A stretch of DNA of 64,000 nt from Laspinema olomoucense D3b (GCF_025370785.1 NZ_JAMXFA010000008.1:62001-126000), one strand, 5' to 3'. Positions 1 through 8,113 are shown, numbered from the stretch's first letter. Notes: generated from the letters alone by a model not told the origin. Program-made: numbers and translations.

Positions 1-1
1 A

Positions 2-415
2 AATCTGCCTCTGGTGCGGGATTTGATGCTGGAGTGGTCGGTGGTGTTAGTGGACCGGGTGGCAATGCGGTTTGCCTTGTCTCATTCCAATTTTTTGGGC
101 AACAGCAATGGCAATGGTCACGGCAACGGCAATGGCAACGGTCATCATCACGGTCATCCCCTGACTGATTTGATAACGGCCTGGGAGCAACAACTAGCGA
201 CAGTTGCGACGAACAAAAAAACCTATCGTCAATGTCTGTGGCATCAAATCCGACATTACCGGCGCTGTTTGTGCAGTGATACCCCATACCGTCCGGCATT
301 GCTGAAGTGGACTCCCCGGGAGATGAGTGCGCCTCAACCGTCTTGGCGAGGGACTCAGGTCTCTGAGTATGATAACCCGCAGCCTTGGAAACTTGAGTCT
401 ATCCCCATGAGCTAA
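2..415 (+). CDS. cas1: Cas1 CRISPR integrase, C-terminal part (5' end outside window)
   Basis: The frame is open from base 2, so this is the end of a longer gene. The opening residues (LPLVRDLMLEWSVVLVDR) match the C-terminal helical region of Cas1, where a D-L-M-x-E-F/W stretch precedes a V-V-D-R motif. Cas2 follows 115 bp downstream on the same strand, which is the usual order. Cas1 with Cas2 inserts new spacers into the array at 2750. An odd feature is a low-complexity Gly/Asn/His stretch about residues 35-52 of the visible part, encoded by bases 103-165, inside the C-terminal domain. Whether the missing N-terminus carries a reverse transcriptase fusion, as in some type III Cas1 proteins, cannot be seen here. 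The identification rests on a short region plus context. Confidence 0.8.
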   Translation, partial: NLPLVRDLMLEWSVVLVDRVAMRFALSHSNFLGNSNGNGHGNGNGNGHHHGHPLTDLITAWEQQLATVATNKKTYRQCLWHQIRHYRRCLCSDTPYRPALLKWTPREMSAPQPSWRGTQVSEYDNPQPWKLESIPMS

Positions 416-425
416 ATCTGATTCC

Positions 426-490
426 TAGGGTGGTCAGGGATGTTCATATTGCGTCCCCTAACCTCTAATTTTATAGAGGAGACCACCCTA
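426..490 (+). promoter_or_regulatory. Nested inverted repeat between cas1 and cas2
   Basis: A perfect 10-bp inverted repeat (TAGGGTGGTC at 426-435, GACCACCCTA at 481-490) encloses a second hairpin (CCTCTA at 462-467, TAGAGG at 474-479). As RNA this folds into a stem with an internal arm between the two adaptation genes. It lacks the trailing U run of an intrinsic terminator, so attenuation, RNA processing or a protein site are all possible. Function is inferred only. Confidence 0.5.
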
Positions 491-530
491 CAAATTAACT
501 GAAATCTAACATCAACCTCTAAGGTGAGCG

Positions 531-809
531 ATGTTTTATTTGATTTGTTACGACATTACAGAAGACAATCGCCGCAACCGAGTCGCCAAGGTGTTGGAAA
601 CCTACGGAATGCGGGTACAACAGTCGGTATTTGAGGCGGTTTTAAATGAAACTGAATATCATCAACTACAAGCCCGCTTACTCAAGCTCCTCAACAAACG
701 ACAAGACCAATTGCGGTTTTATCCCCTGTCTCCCGCCAATCGCGATCGCATTGTAATTTTAGGGAGACAACCGGAGTTTACGGTGGATGCTTTAACGTTT
801 ATTGTTTAA
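531..809 (+). CDS. cas2: Cas2 CRISPR adaptation protein
   Basis: A 92-aa protein of normal Cas2 length with the ferredoxin-like start MFYLICYDITEDNRRNRVAK. The first-strand aspartate (Asp8 in YDIT) is the conserved Cas2 residue, and the run through GMRVQQSVFEAVL is typical of the family. Cas2 dimers bridge two Cas1 dimers in the integration complex. The ATG at 531 follows an AAGGTGA element about 5 nt upstream. It lies between the cas1 end and a RAMP gene on the same strand, so it probably belongs to a cas1-cas2-RAMP transcript leading towards the array. Confidence 0.95.
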   Translation: MFYLICYDITEDNRRNRVAKVLETYGMRVQQSVFEAVLNETEYHQLQARLLKLLNKRQDQLRFYPLSPANRDRIVILGRQPEFTVDALTFIV

Positions 810-1000
810 GGACTGAGGCGGTTGAAACGGACTGATTCTCTCAATTTGTGATGATTTTTACCGAATGCTAGGTCAATCAATTAATATCAATAGTTTTATC
901 TATGACTGCAATAAAAATCAACAAAAATTTGCATAAGTTATTGAATAAATTGGCAAAAATTTGAGTAAAATCAAGGGAACGTTTAGAATACTGAATTTGA

Positions 1001-2518
1001 ATGATGACTCCATTACCCGAAGCATTACCCAATTGGTACGAGGTTATAGAAACCGAGGACCGAGGTTGGACTCCGCAAACTTCTGATATCGTCGATAAGC
1101 CAGAAAATAAGGAAATTAGACAAGCCTGGAACGGTACTTTTTATCCACCGGAAGCTAAGGAATATAGCGTTTCTTTGTCAAAATTGCAAATCCTTAGCCC
1201 CTTGCAAGTGGGGGGAGGCAGTTTCCCCGAAGGTGGGATTTTACCGGCGCAGGTGGGGGGAGTGCCTTGGATACCGGGTTCCAGTATTCGCGGGGCGTTG
1301 CTGCAGTGGTTAGTCAGTCGGTGGAGTGAGTTACCTGCTGAGGAACAAAGATTTTGGGAAACTTTAGTTGAGGGAGATAAAGGTGGATGGGCACCTCGAA
1401 AAATCCGGTTTGAAAGTGTGTTTCTCAAAAAAGAGTTAGAACCGTTTCCCCTCTATTCTCAACAATGCTGGCAGATTTATAATCAACCCAGCAATAAACT
1501 GGGGATTCAGTGGCAGGTTTCTCCCACTACTCCGCCTACGAATCCGTCCACATTTGCGGTGCAAGTGTTACTCTCGACTCCACCGAGTCAGACGGAGAAA
1601 CAATGGCTGACTCAGCGCTTAGAAGAGATGTTAAAAGAGCAGGGGGTGGGACGGGGCAAGGCTTCTGGGTTTGGACGGATTGGGCGATCGTATCCTTTCA
1701 CCAGTCGGTGGGAAATTACTCTCACCGGGACCAAACCGACGGCACAACAGCAAGTGGTTAAAGAGGGGAAAACGGTCCAACATGGCATCTATCGCTGGAC
1801 GCCGCAAGTGCTGCGCGCCACTTTACGAGGTTATTTTACCCGAATTGCCTTGTCCTTACTGTCTCCAAATGACACCGAGACCCTCACCTCTAAGCTATTT
1901 GGGGGGTTTAGTTCTCCAGCGCGATTGACCTTAACCAGTTATTTGACCCAGAAACAGCGATCGGGCAATGCGGGAAAAGGTTATACAAATATTCCCGCCC
2001 AAGATGCCCATAGCACTTGGATCATTCGAGCGGATTGTACTCCAGAATTTGAGGATTTAATCGACAATTTATTAAATATTGCCAGTCGCATCGGCGGGTT
2101 AGGACCGGGATGGCGTCGTCCCCCCCATGTTTTGAGCCGGTTTAATGGGTATCGCGGGAATGAATTTAGCCTGACGCCTTCCTCCCCAGAAGCGATCGGC
2201 ACCTTAATCCAGACGGCGCGAGAAAAGATTCGTCACCTCGCCCAGGAGTATCAACTGAGAACTTTTGCCCAACCCAAAACGGTCTCCAGTGGGATTGTCA
2301 GTATATGGCAGGGAGGACGGGAGGCATGGGAGGAGATTGTACATGGTGTCTGTAGCACGGGCAATTCGGGTAAACCCTCCTGGTGCGGCAGTTCTAGCAC
2401 GCGCCCCTCGGGTTATGCGGTGCGCGAGTATGCAGAATATTCCTGGATTACGGTGTTCGACCCGCAAGTAGAAGAGGCCCTACCGGACAAGGGATTTACC
2501 CAAATCTGGCCGACTTAA
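1001..2518 (+). CDS. Two-part RAMP protein, candidate Cmr6/Cmr1-like subunit of type III-B complex
   Basis: 505 aa, about twice the size of a single RAMP domain. The N-terminal part has a Cmr4/Cmr6-like entry motif (GVPWIPGSSIRGALL, residues about 87-101) and a glycine-rich loop GRGKASGFGRIG near residue 217. A second RAMP-like unit starts near residue 270 with RATLRGYFTR and FGG near 300, followed by another glycine-rich stretch GGLGPGWRRPP near 365. These are features of RAMP proteins that bind the crRNA backbone of type III complexes. The convergent Cmr operon at 5.9-10.4 kb has cmr2, 3, 4 and 5 but no cmr1 or cmr6, so this gene may supply one or both roles. The assignment to Cmr1 versus Cmr6 is inference; the RAMP call is firm. 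Two adjacent ATGs (1001, 1004) are possible starts. Confidence 0.8.
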   Translation: MMTPLPEALPNWYEVIETEDRGWTPQTSDIVDKPENKEIRQAWNGTFYPPEAKEYSVSLSKLQILSPLQVGGGSFPEGGILPAQVGGVPWIPGSSIRGALLQWLVSRWSELPAEEQRFWETLVEGDKGGWAPRKIRFESVFLKKELEPFPLYSQQCWQIYNQPSNKLGIQWQVSPTTPPTNPSTFAVQVLLSTPPSQTEKQWLTQRLEEMLKEQGVGRGKASGFGRIGRSYPFTSRWEITLTGTKPTAQQQVVKEGKTVQHGIYRWTPQVLRATLRGYFTRIALSLLSPNDTETLTSKLFGGFSSPARLTLTSYLTQKQRSGNAGKGYTNIPAQDAHSTWIIRADCTPEFEDLIDNLLNIASRIGGLGPGWRRPPHVLSRFNGYRGNEFSLTPSSPEAIGTLIQTAREKIRHLAQEYQLRTFAQPKTVSSGIVSIWQGGREAWEEIVHGVCSTGNSGKPSWCGSSSTRPSGYAVREYAEYSWITVFDPQVEEALPDKGFTQIWPT

Positions 2519-2749
2519 CTGCATCTGTCCCCTCAACTCATTCCCCGGAGGGCCCTGCTATGCCGACTCTTGCGAAGCTCATCCAAAATCGCCGAAACGA
2601 CCTAAATGCGTTCGGAGCCTCGCCGCCTTATCCAGCAAGGGTTTCACGACTCCAATTTCTCCCGCTTATCGTCCACTGTAGCAACAATTTTCCCGAGCCT
2701 CGCAAACCCCCCCTGGAACCCCCACCAGGCAAGGCGTTGGAAGGCAGGG
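2519..2749 (+). promoter_or_regulatory. CRISPR leader region
   Basis: This 231-bp stretch separates the RAMP gene from the first repeat. It is the leader by orientation: the repeats end in GAAAC on the + strand, which is the usual 3' end, and degenerate repeats collect at the opposite end of the array. It should hold the array promoter and the Cas1-Cas2 integration site. I see no convincing gene; a short open frame here runs into the first repeat and is not credible. Confidence 0.6.
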
Positions 2750-4909
2750 GTAGCGACCTTCATTAGAAGGAAAAGGTGCTGAAACAGGTGGAAGAGTAGC
2801 CCTAAGATTTCCCTAAGGGTAGTAGGTAGCGACCTTCATTAGAAGGAAAAGGTGCTGAAACTAGCCAGAACCTTTGAACCCTCAAACGAAATTAAAACCC
2901 CTTGTAGCGACCTTCATTAGAAGGAAAAGGTGCTGAAACGCTTTAAAGATTATTTGTAAGCTCTTACTATTTAATTGTAGCGACCTTCATTAGAAGGAAA
3001 AGGTGCTGAAACCTAATAACTTGAAACCTCCTCCTTCAGAGATAATCTCCACATAGTAGCGACCTTCATTAGAAGGAAAAGGTGCTGAAACAAGAATAGC
3101 TGTTTCCATCCAATCCATGGGGGAGCTATATGTAGCGACCTTCATTAGAAGGAAAAGGTGCTGAAACAAGAGCTCAGATGTTTGATAGACCAGCTACCAT
3201 GTAGCGACCTTCATTAGAAGGAAAAGGTGCTGAAACTCCATAATACTCTTCATCGATAGCGGTCAACATCTTGACCATACGGAATGTTTCCCGTTTAGTA
3301 GCGACCTTCATTAGAAGGAAAAGGTGCTGAAACTTTTTAGGAGTGGAGGTAAACTATCTACCCAAACTTGAAGTAGCGACCTTCATTAGAAGGAAAAGGT
3401 GCTGAAACTAGAAGAAATATGACATTCACAGCAGCATCCACAGTACTCGTAGCGACCTTCATTAGAAGGAAAAGGTGCTGAAACGGCTCAAAAAGTTTGT
3501 TTTACCTAAGTTTAATAAGTAGCGACCTTCATTAGAAGGAAAAGGTGCTGAAACTGTTGCATTCAATCTGTCTAACCTTCTCTTGCTTGAAGATGTAAGT
3601 AGCGACCTTCATTAGAAGGAAAAGGTGCTGAAACTATCTATCTTTCTTAACTTCTTCTAGGGTTACGAATATCCCGTAGCGACCTTCATTAGAAGGAAAA
3701 GGTGCTGAAACTCACCGGGGTAAAGTAACCGCAGTTTAAAATAAACTTTACCGTAGCGACCTTCATTAGAAGGAAAAGGTGCTGAAACTTGATGCCCCCA
3801 AACAGCTTTACCCCTCCGGCTGGTAGCGACCTTCATTAGAAGGAAAAGGTGCTGAAACTTGGTATCTTCTACGGAGAAGATATTGATTTCGTGTAGCGAC
3901 CTTCATTAGAAGGAAAAGGTGCTGAAACCAGAAGTGCTATAGAAGCACAGAGGAATGGGTCTAACCCCAACTGTAGCGACCTTCATTAGAAGGAAAAGGT
4001 GCTGAAACAATGGGTCTAATCCCAACTCTTCGCTATAGGCTAGAGTAGCGACCTTCATTAGAAGGAAAAGGTGCTGAAACAATACGGCATTTTGTGCAAC
4101 CTTGCGCCTTCCTTTAAAGTAGCGACCTTCATTAGAAGGAAAAGGTGCTGAAACATAGGGGACAACGCTACTGTCTGGGAAAGTTCACGGGCAAAATCGT
4201 AGCGACCTTCATTAGAAGGAAAAGGTGCTGAAACCCGAATATTTGAACCTGAACACACCCGTCAACCCACTGAGGAGCGACCTTCATTAGAAGGAAAAGG
4301 TGCTGAAACTTAGTAACCTGGCCGCCTTGTTGCATTAGTGCCATAAATACCTCCTAAAGGAGCGACCTTCATTAGAAGGAAAAGGTGCTGAAACAATGCC
4401 AGGAGTATAGCTAGTTGAATATACCGCACTCTTTGGTAGCGACCTTCATTAGAAGGAAAAGGTGCTGAAACATCTCTTGGGGGGCGTAAGTTACCACGAT
4501 GTAGTAACCCCCGTAGCGACCTTCATTAGAAGGAAAAAGTGCTGAAACATTTAAAGGGACAATAGCCATGTTTTTCTCAGCTAACATAGCGACTTTCATT
4601 AGAAGGAAAAGGTGCTGAAACTTTGTAACCTCGAAATCGGGGCGATAGAAATAACTAATTGGGATGAGTAGCGACCTTCATTAGAAGGAAAAGGTGCTGA
4701 AACAACTCGCAAAGTTGCTGGCACTCTAATTGAGCATCTGCCTTAGTAGCGACCTTCATTAGAAGGAAAAGGTGCTGAAACCGATCAAGCTTGTTCATGT
4801 AGAACTCGCCAAAATCCTTGTAGCGACCTTCATTAGAAAAAAAAGGTGCTGAAACAGGACAGATTTGCCCCAATCTTGCTGATTAACATAAGACTTGTAG
4901 CGACCTTAT
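2750..4909 (+). CRISPR. Type III-B associated CRISPR array, 28 full repeats plus a truncated last one
   Basis: A 36-nt repeat beginning GTAGCGACC and ending GTGCTGAAAC recurs at 2750, 2826, 2904, 2977, 3056, 3132, 3201, 3298, 3373, 3449, 3519, 3599, 3676, 3753, 3823, 3893, 3973, 4045, 4119, 4199, 4274, 4359, 4436, 4513, 4586, 4668, 4746 and 4820, with a truncated 13-nt copy at 4897. Most spacers are 33-49 nt; spacer 7 (3237-3297) is 61 nt. The first 20 repeats are identical as far as I can read. Variants occur only distally: T2G at 4274 and 4359, one substitution in 4513, two in 4586, and an A-rich change in 4820. This gives transcription and growth from the left. The length spread of the spacers suits a type III system. 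Confidence 0.98.
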
Positions 4910-4926
4910 TTTCCAGACAAAACAAT

Positions 4927-5241
4927 ATGACTATCACCTCCAGGCCGTCTAAAATTAAAATTCCCCAAAAGCCGATCGCTCAGATTTGTCAGGATTACCA
5001 TATCCGCAGACTCGCCCTTTTCGGTTCGATTCTGCGGGATGACTTTCGTCCGGATAGCGATATCGATATTCTGGTTGAATTCCAACCGGGAAAAACGCCG
5101 GGTTTTGGTTTCATTGACATCCAAGACCGTCTCAGCAATTTACTCGGACGGACTGTGGATTGGAATACTCCCCAAGACCTCAGTCGCTATTTTCGCGATC
5201 GCGTGGTTTCTGAAGCTGAGGTGATTTATGGTGAACCGTGA
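4927..5241 (+). CDS. mntA: MntA-type minimal nucleotidyltransferase antitoxin
   Basis: 104 aa from the ATG at 4927; an upstream in-frame ATG at 4846 lies inside the last CRISPR repeat and is not credible. The motif FGSILRDDFRPDSDIDILV (residues about 31-49) is the nucleotidyltransferase signature G-S-x10-D-x-D of minimal nucleotidyltransferases. In characterised pairs MntA neutralises the HEPN RNase HepT by adding AMP to a tyrosine beside its active site. The stop overlaps the next start (ATGA, 5238-5241), a typical coupled antitoxin-toxin arrangement. It starts only 18 bp after the final truncated repeat, so it may be co-transcribed with the array. Confidence 0.9.
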   Translation: MTITSRPSKIKIPQKPIAQICQDYHIRRLALFGSILRDDFRPDSDIDILVEFQPGKTPGFGFIDIQDRLSNLLGRTVDWNTPQDLSRYFRDRVVSEAEVIYGEP

Positions 5242-5576
5242 TGCAGTACGACTACAACATAATGATGGATGCTGCCCAAAAAACAATTGCTTTCACCCAT
5301 CAGCGAACCAGAGCAGATCTCGATCGCGACGAAATGCTGTCTCTGGCTGTGGTTCGGTTAGTGGAAATTTTGGGAGAAGCCGCTAAAAATGTTTCCGACT
5401 CGACCAAAGTGCGATCTCCAGATATCCCTTGGGGACAAATGACCGGAACGTGCGATCGATTGACTCATGCTTACTTTGAAGTCACCCTCGATATCATTTG
5501 GAACATCATTACGAACGAACTTCCATCTCTGATTCCCAAACTCGAAACTTTGCTGGACCAAACCGAAACTGAATAG
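5238..5576 (+). CDS. hepT: HepT-type HEPN toxin with altered catalytic motif
   Basis: 112 aa, normal length for HepT, partner of the overlapping MntA gene. The family features are the AVVRLVEILGEAAKNVS helix and a C-terminal RX4HXY region followed by LDIIW. In this copy the expected arginine of RX4HXY is cysteine: Cys72-Asp-Arg-Leu-Thr-His77-Ala-Tyr79 (codon TGC at 5451). His77 and Tyr79, the presumed AMPylation site, are kept. The paralogues I know read G-M-R-[ND]-R-L-x-H here, whereas this one reads G-T-C-D-R-L-T-H. RNase activity is therefore doubtful unless the neighbouring Arg74 substitutes. Confidence 0.88.
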   Translation: MMQYDYNIMMDAAQKTIAFTHQRTRADLDRDEMLSLAVVRLVEILGEAAKNVSDSTKVRSPDIPWGQMTGTCDRLTHAYFEVTLDIIWNIITNELPSLIPKLETLLDQTETE

Positions 5577-5889
5577 CCGGGAGTTTTTATCCTGTTGATT
5601 TGAGGCTTTTAAGAGGCGGCAGAGCCGCAGGAGAGCATATCATGGCAGAGCCATGATACGAGGTGTGTTTTTGGGGGTTTAAAATACATCAATTACAATA
5701 ATTTTTTTAGTCGGTTTTAACTGACTTGATTCTATTATACCGCCAAGGTTTTAACCCCCATCGGTGTATTTTTGTGGGTTTAAAATACATCAATTACAAT
5801 ATTTTTTTAGTCGGTTTTAACCGACTTTAGCGATTAGCTGGGGTTTTTAACCCCCAGCGTTTGTTGTGGGATGAGTCAGGGGGTGACGA
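5577..5889. repeat. Convergent intergenic region with hairpins and a duplicated ~60-bp repeat
   Basis: No gene is visible. Two hairpins share the loop-side core GGCAGAGCC (GCGGCAGAGCCGC at 5616-5628 and a 21-bp palindrome at 5638-5658). Two direct copies of a ~60-bp unit follow (about 5669-5729 and 5768-5827), each with a TTTAAAATACATCAATTACAA core and ending in a GTCGGTTTTAACNGAC palindrome. The segment separates hepT from the end of the Cmr operon. Confidence 0.75.
5837..5858. terminator. Candidate bidirectional terminator hairpin
   Basis: GCTGGGG (5837-5843) pairs with CCCCAGC (5852-5858) around a short T/A-rich loop, between the convergent hepT and cmr5 genes. The T tract is short, so factor-independent termination is plausible but not certain. 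Confidence 0.5.
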
Positions 5890-6324
5890 TTATGGGACCG
5901 TATTGCTCTCCTTAGCATCCTTCAACCGCATGGTCCAAAACTGAATGGTTTCAGAAATTTCCATTAATAAATCAGTCAACAACACCTGCTGATTGAAATT
6001 TAGCTGACGGAATCTGGTCTGAAATTGGTCTGTATTCATCTCTGGATTAATCGCCAATTCAGTCCCGGCAATTTTGCAGAGGGCGACTCGGGCGACACTC
6101 CAGGCAAAATAACGACGTTCCTGTTCAGAACCCACCGCAGCATTGGGCAACTGTCCCCCGAGTAAACGCTGCGATCGCGACATCGCCCAAAACCGCTCAA
6201 CTCCCCAACTGGCAACATAGTCGGCAATGCCACTGGCAGCACCTTGCCAATCCTTCAATTGCTCAACTCCGGGATTGAGTAAATTAAAAACTTCCCGGTC
6301 TAATTCATAAGGCTGTACAGGCAT
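5890..6324 (-). CDS. cmr5: Cmr5 small helical subunit of type III-B complex
   Basis: 144 aa, the usual Cmr5 size, predicted all-helical with a tryptophan-rich core (WGVERFWAMSRSQRLL about residues 40-55). Identification rests on size, character and position: it starts 9 nt after cmr4 stops, with a strong GGAGGA ribosome site. Cmr5 forms the inner filament of the Cmr complex and contacts the target RNA opposite the Cmr4 backbone. It is the last gene of the - strand operon, so cmr6 and cmr1, which often follow, are not here. Sequence similarity in this family is low; the call depends partly on context. Confidence 0.8.
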   Translation of the reverse strand: MPVQPYELDREVFNLLNPGVEQLKDWQGAASGIADYVASWGVERFWAMSRSQRLLGGQLPNAAVGSEQERRYFAWSVARVALCKIAGTELAINPEMNTDQFQTRFRQLNFNQQVLLTDLLMEISETIQFWTMRLKDAKESNTVP

Positions 6325-6333
6325 TTTATCCTC

Positions 6334-7116
6334 CTATTCTCCAGTCTGACTAATCAGAATTCGCCCATATCCCACACTCCACAATCCCCCGAGGAAATGC
6401 TCTGAGTGTAAAAATTCCGCCCATTTCCCTAACTCTTCCACTTTGTTAGAGTCGCGAATGGTCCAACTGGTCATAAACACTGCCCCAGGGGGTAAACCTT
6501 CCACGGAAAACAGATTTTTGACCAAACTGCCATCGTCATCCGGTTCATCCTTCAAACTGACTCGCGGTTGCCGGACTAATCCCATATCCACGATTAAATT
6601 GATGCTATCGTTGGGAACAATCAGACGGCGGTTTTCGGGAATTTCTAATGGGGCGGGTAAAGGCTGTTGATAGTGATTGATTTGGGTTAACTTCAACCAA
6701 CGCAGAAAAACGGTTTTGTTGTTCAACGCCGCATCGGTTGCATAAATGGTTTTATCTTGCAACAGTAAAGGATTTGCTCCTAATAATTGCTGATAGCGAT
6801 TCAACCAGGCGGGACAACTGACCCACCAACTGCCATATCCCAAAACATGAACCGGCCACCAAACGGGCCACCCCCACCCGAGGGCAATATAACCCGGGGA
6901 CATATTTTCATCTTGACCGCCAAACCAATTGCTCACATACTGTTGATACTCGGGACTATGTTCGGCGTGTTCGCGTAAGGCACCGCGTAGGGAACTGCCG
7001 GGGATAGCGGGAGTGCGATCGCTCAATCGAAAAATCGGATTGTTGTTCCCGCGAGAACTGCTATCCGCGCCACCAATATGCACGGGTTCACGACAAATCA
7101 ACCATTCAGTTGCCAT
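6334..7116 (-). CDS. cmr4: Cmr4 RAMP backbone subunit (target-RNA cleaving)
   Basis: 260 aa from ATG 7116, preceded by GAGGAGAAG; the upstream TTG at 7134 is a poorer start. The N-terminus carries CREPVHIGG and the RAMP signature PAIPGSSLRGALREH (about residues 36-50). Cmr4 copies line the crRNA and cut target RNA at 6-nt intervals in the Cmr complexes studied. An Asp in the loop that cleaves RNA is known for the family; Asp33 in RLSDRTPAIPG is a candidate, but I cannot assign it securely. The start overlaps the cmr3 stop by 11 nt, so translation is probably coupled. Confidence 0.88.
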   Translation of the reverse strand: MATEWLICREPVHIGGADSSSRGNNNPIFRLSDRTPAIPGSSLRGALREHAEHSPEYQQYVSNWFGGQDENMSPGYIALGWGWPVWWPVHVLGYGSWWVSCPAWLNRYQQLLGANPLLLQDKTIYATDAALNNKTVFLRWLKLTQINHYQQPLPAPLEIPENRRLIVPNDSINLIVDMGLVRQPRVSLKDEPDDDGSLVKNLFSVEGLPPGAVFMTSWTIRDSNKVEELGKWAEFLHSEHFLGGLWSVGYGRILISQTGE

Positions 7117-8113
7117 TGTTTTGCTTCTCCTCAAATAACCATAAATGTCCGTAACCGATGCAGTGGCGCTTATACTGATCCGGCAAGGGCGCGGATGTTT
7201 CTAACGGCGCTTGTCCCTCCCACAGGTAAACGGCACCGGCGGGAGTCATCCATTCCCCAGGGGTCAGGGAGGCAGTGGGACGGTTTTTGACCTTTTTCCA
7301 AGACTGCCAAGGAATCCCGACTTCGGCGGCATACCCTTTAATCGCAACATTGTCCGGGTAAGGAATCGAGAGACAATCCCCCGACTGCACCCATAGGGCC
7401 CCGGTCAATAACACCGCCCCAGTTCCTTGGAAACTCTCGGATTTTCCGTCTAACCAAGGGGCGTTAATTTTCTGGGGTTTGATGCTAACCGGGGTGCCCC
7501 CGGCCCCCAGAAAACTCCAAGGCGCTTCCGGGAGTCGTTCCTGTAGGTCATAGTTACCGATAATTTTCACCAAAATCGACCAACCCGGGTCCATTAAGGT
7601 GGTCTTTTCCGCAAAAAACCCGCCTTCCTCTTTTACTTGGAAGTCTTGGCGACTGTTGTGACTGAGGGTGAGTTTTTGCCAAGGCAACTCGCACAAGGAG
7701 GGGTTCTGTGCTGGATTGCTTAACTTTCCTACTTTCCAGAGTTGCTTGAGACTCTCTCCGAGAATCAGATAACGACCCCCGATGATTTCAATGGAGGCAT
7801 TTTCATGTTGGGGTTGCCTTTGCCAGCGATCGCCGGACCAAACCATCCGAAATATCTCCGATGGCATCTGCTGGGGTGACTCTAACCGATAGACGGGCAA
7901 AGGCAAGGTGACATAAACCTTTCCGCCCGCAAACCAAAAGGGCCCCCAAAGGGTGCAATCCGTGGGCAAGTTCAAACAGGCGGCCAATTGATGACCATTA
8001 GGGGGCCACCGGCAGTCTACTTGACCGCTATTTTGTCCGACTGGGGTCAAGTTGCCGATCGCCACGGTTCCTGCTGGGGAAATAGAATACCAAGATTCCG
8101 CTAATTCACTCAT
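7106..8113 (-). CDS. cmr3: Cmr3 RAMP subunit of type III-B complex
   Basis: 335 aa. A conserved Cmr3-like block is GYAAEVGIPWQSWKKVKNRP (about residues 269-288), and the N-terminus has a WYSISPAGTVAIG strand as in two-ferredoxin-fold Cmr3 proteins. GRYLILGE and a Gly-rich FLGAGGTP lie between. Cmr3 pairs with Cas10/Cmr2 at the foot of the complex and holds the crRNA 5' tag. The start overlaps the cmr2 stop by 4 nt (ATGA at 8110-8113), so the two are translationally coupled. Confidence 0.88.
   Translation of the reverse strand: MSELAESWYSISPAGTVAIGNLTPVGQNSGQVDCRWPPNGHQLAACLNLPTDCTLWGPFWFAGGKVYVTLPLPVYRLESPQQMPSEIFRMVWSGDRWQRQPQHENASIEIIGGRYLILGESLKQLWKVGKLSNPAQNPSLCELPWQKLTLSHNSRQDFQVKEEGGFFAEKTTLMDPGWSILVKIIGNYDLQERLPEAPWSFLGAGGTPVSIKPQKINAPWLDGKSESFQGTGAVLLTGALWVQSGDCLSIPYPDNVAIKGYAAEVGIPWQSWKKVKNRPTASLTPGEWMTPAGAVYLWEGQAPLETSAPLPDQYKRHCIGYGHLWLFEEKQNNGN

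Noticed and set aside
2560-2766. 68-codon + strand frame between the RAMP gene and the array
   Set aside because: It lies in the leader, runs into the first repeat and has no domain.
4058-4873. Three short - strand open frames within the array (each containing repeated FQHLFLLMKVAT)
   Set aside because: They are translations of the CRISPR repeat on the opposite strand.
2750-4909. Spacer matches to the phage-like region of the same window (self-targeting)
   Set aside because: By eye I found no long match between spacers and 35.8-64 kb; a proper alignment would be needed to be sure.
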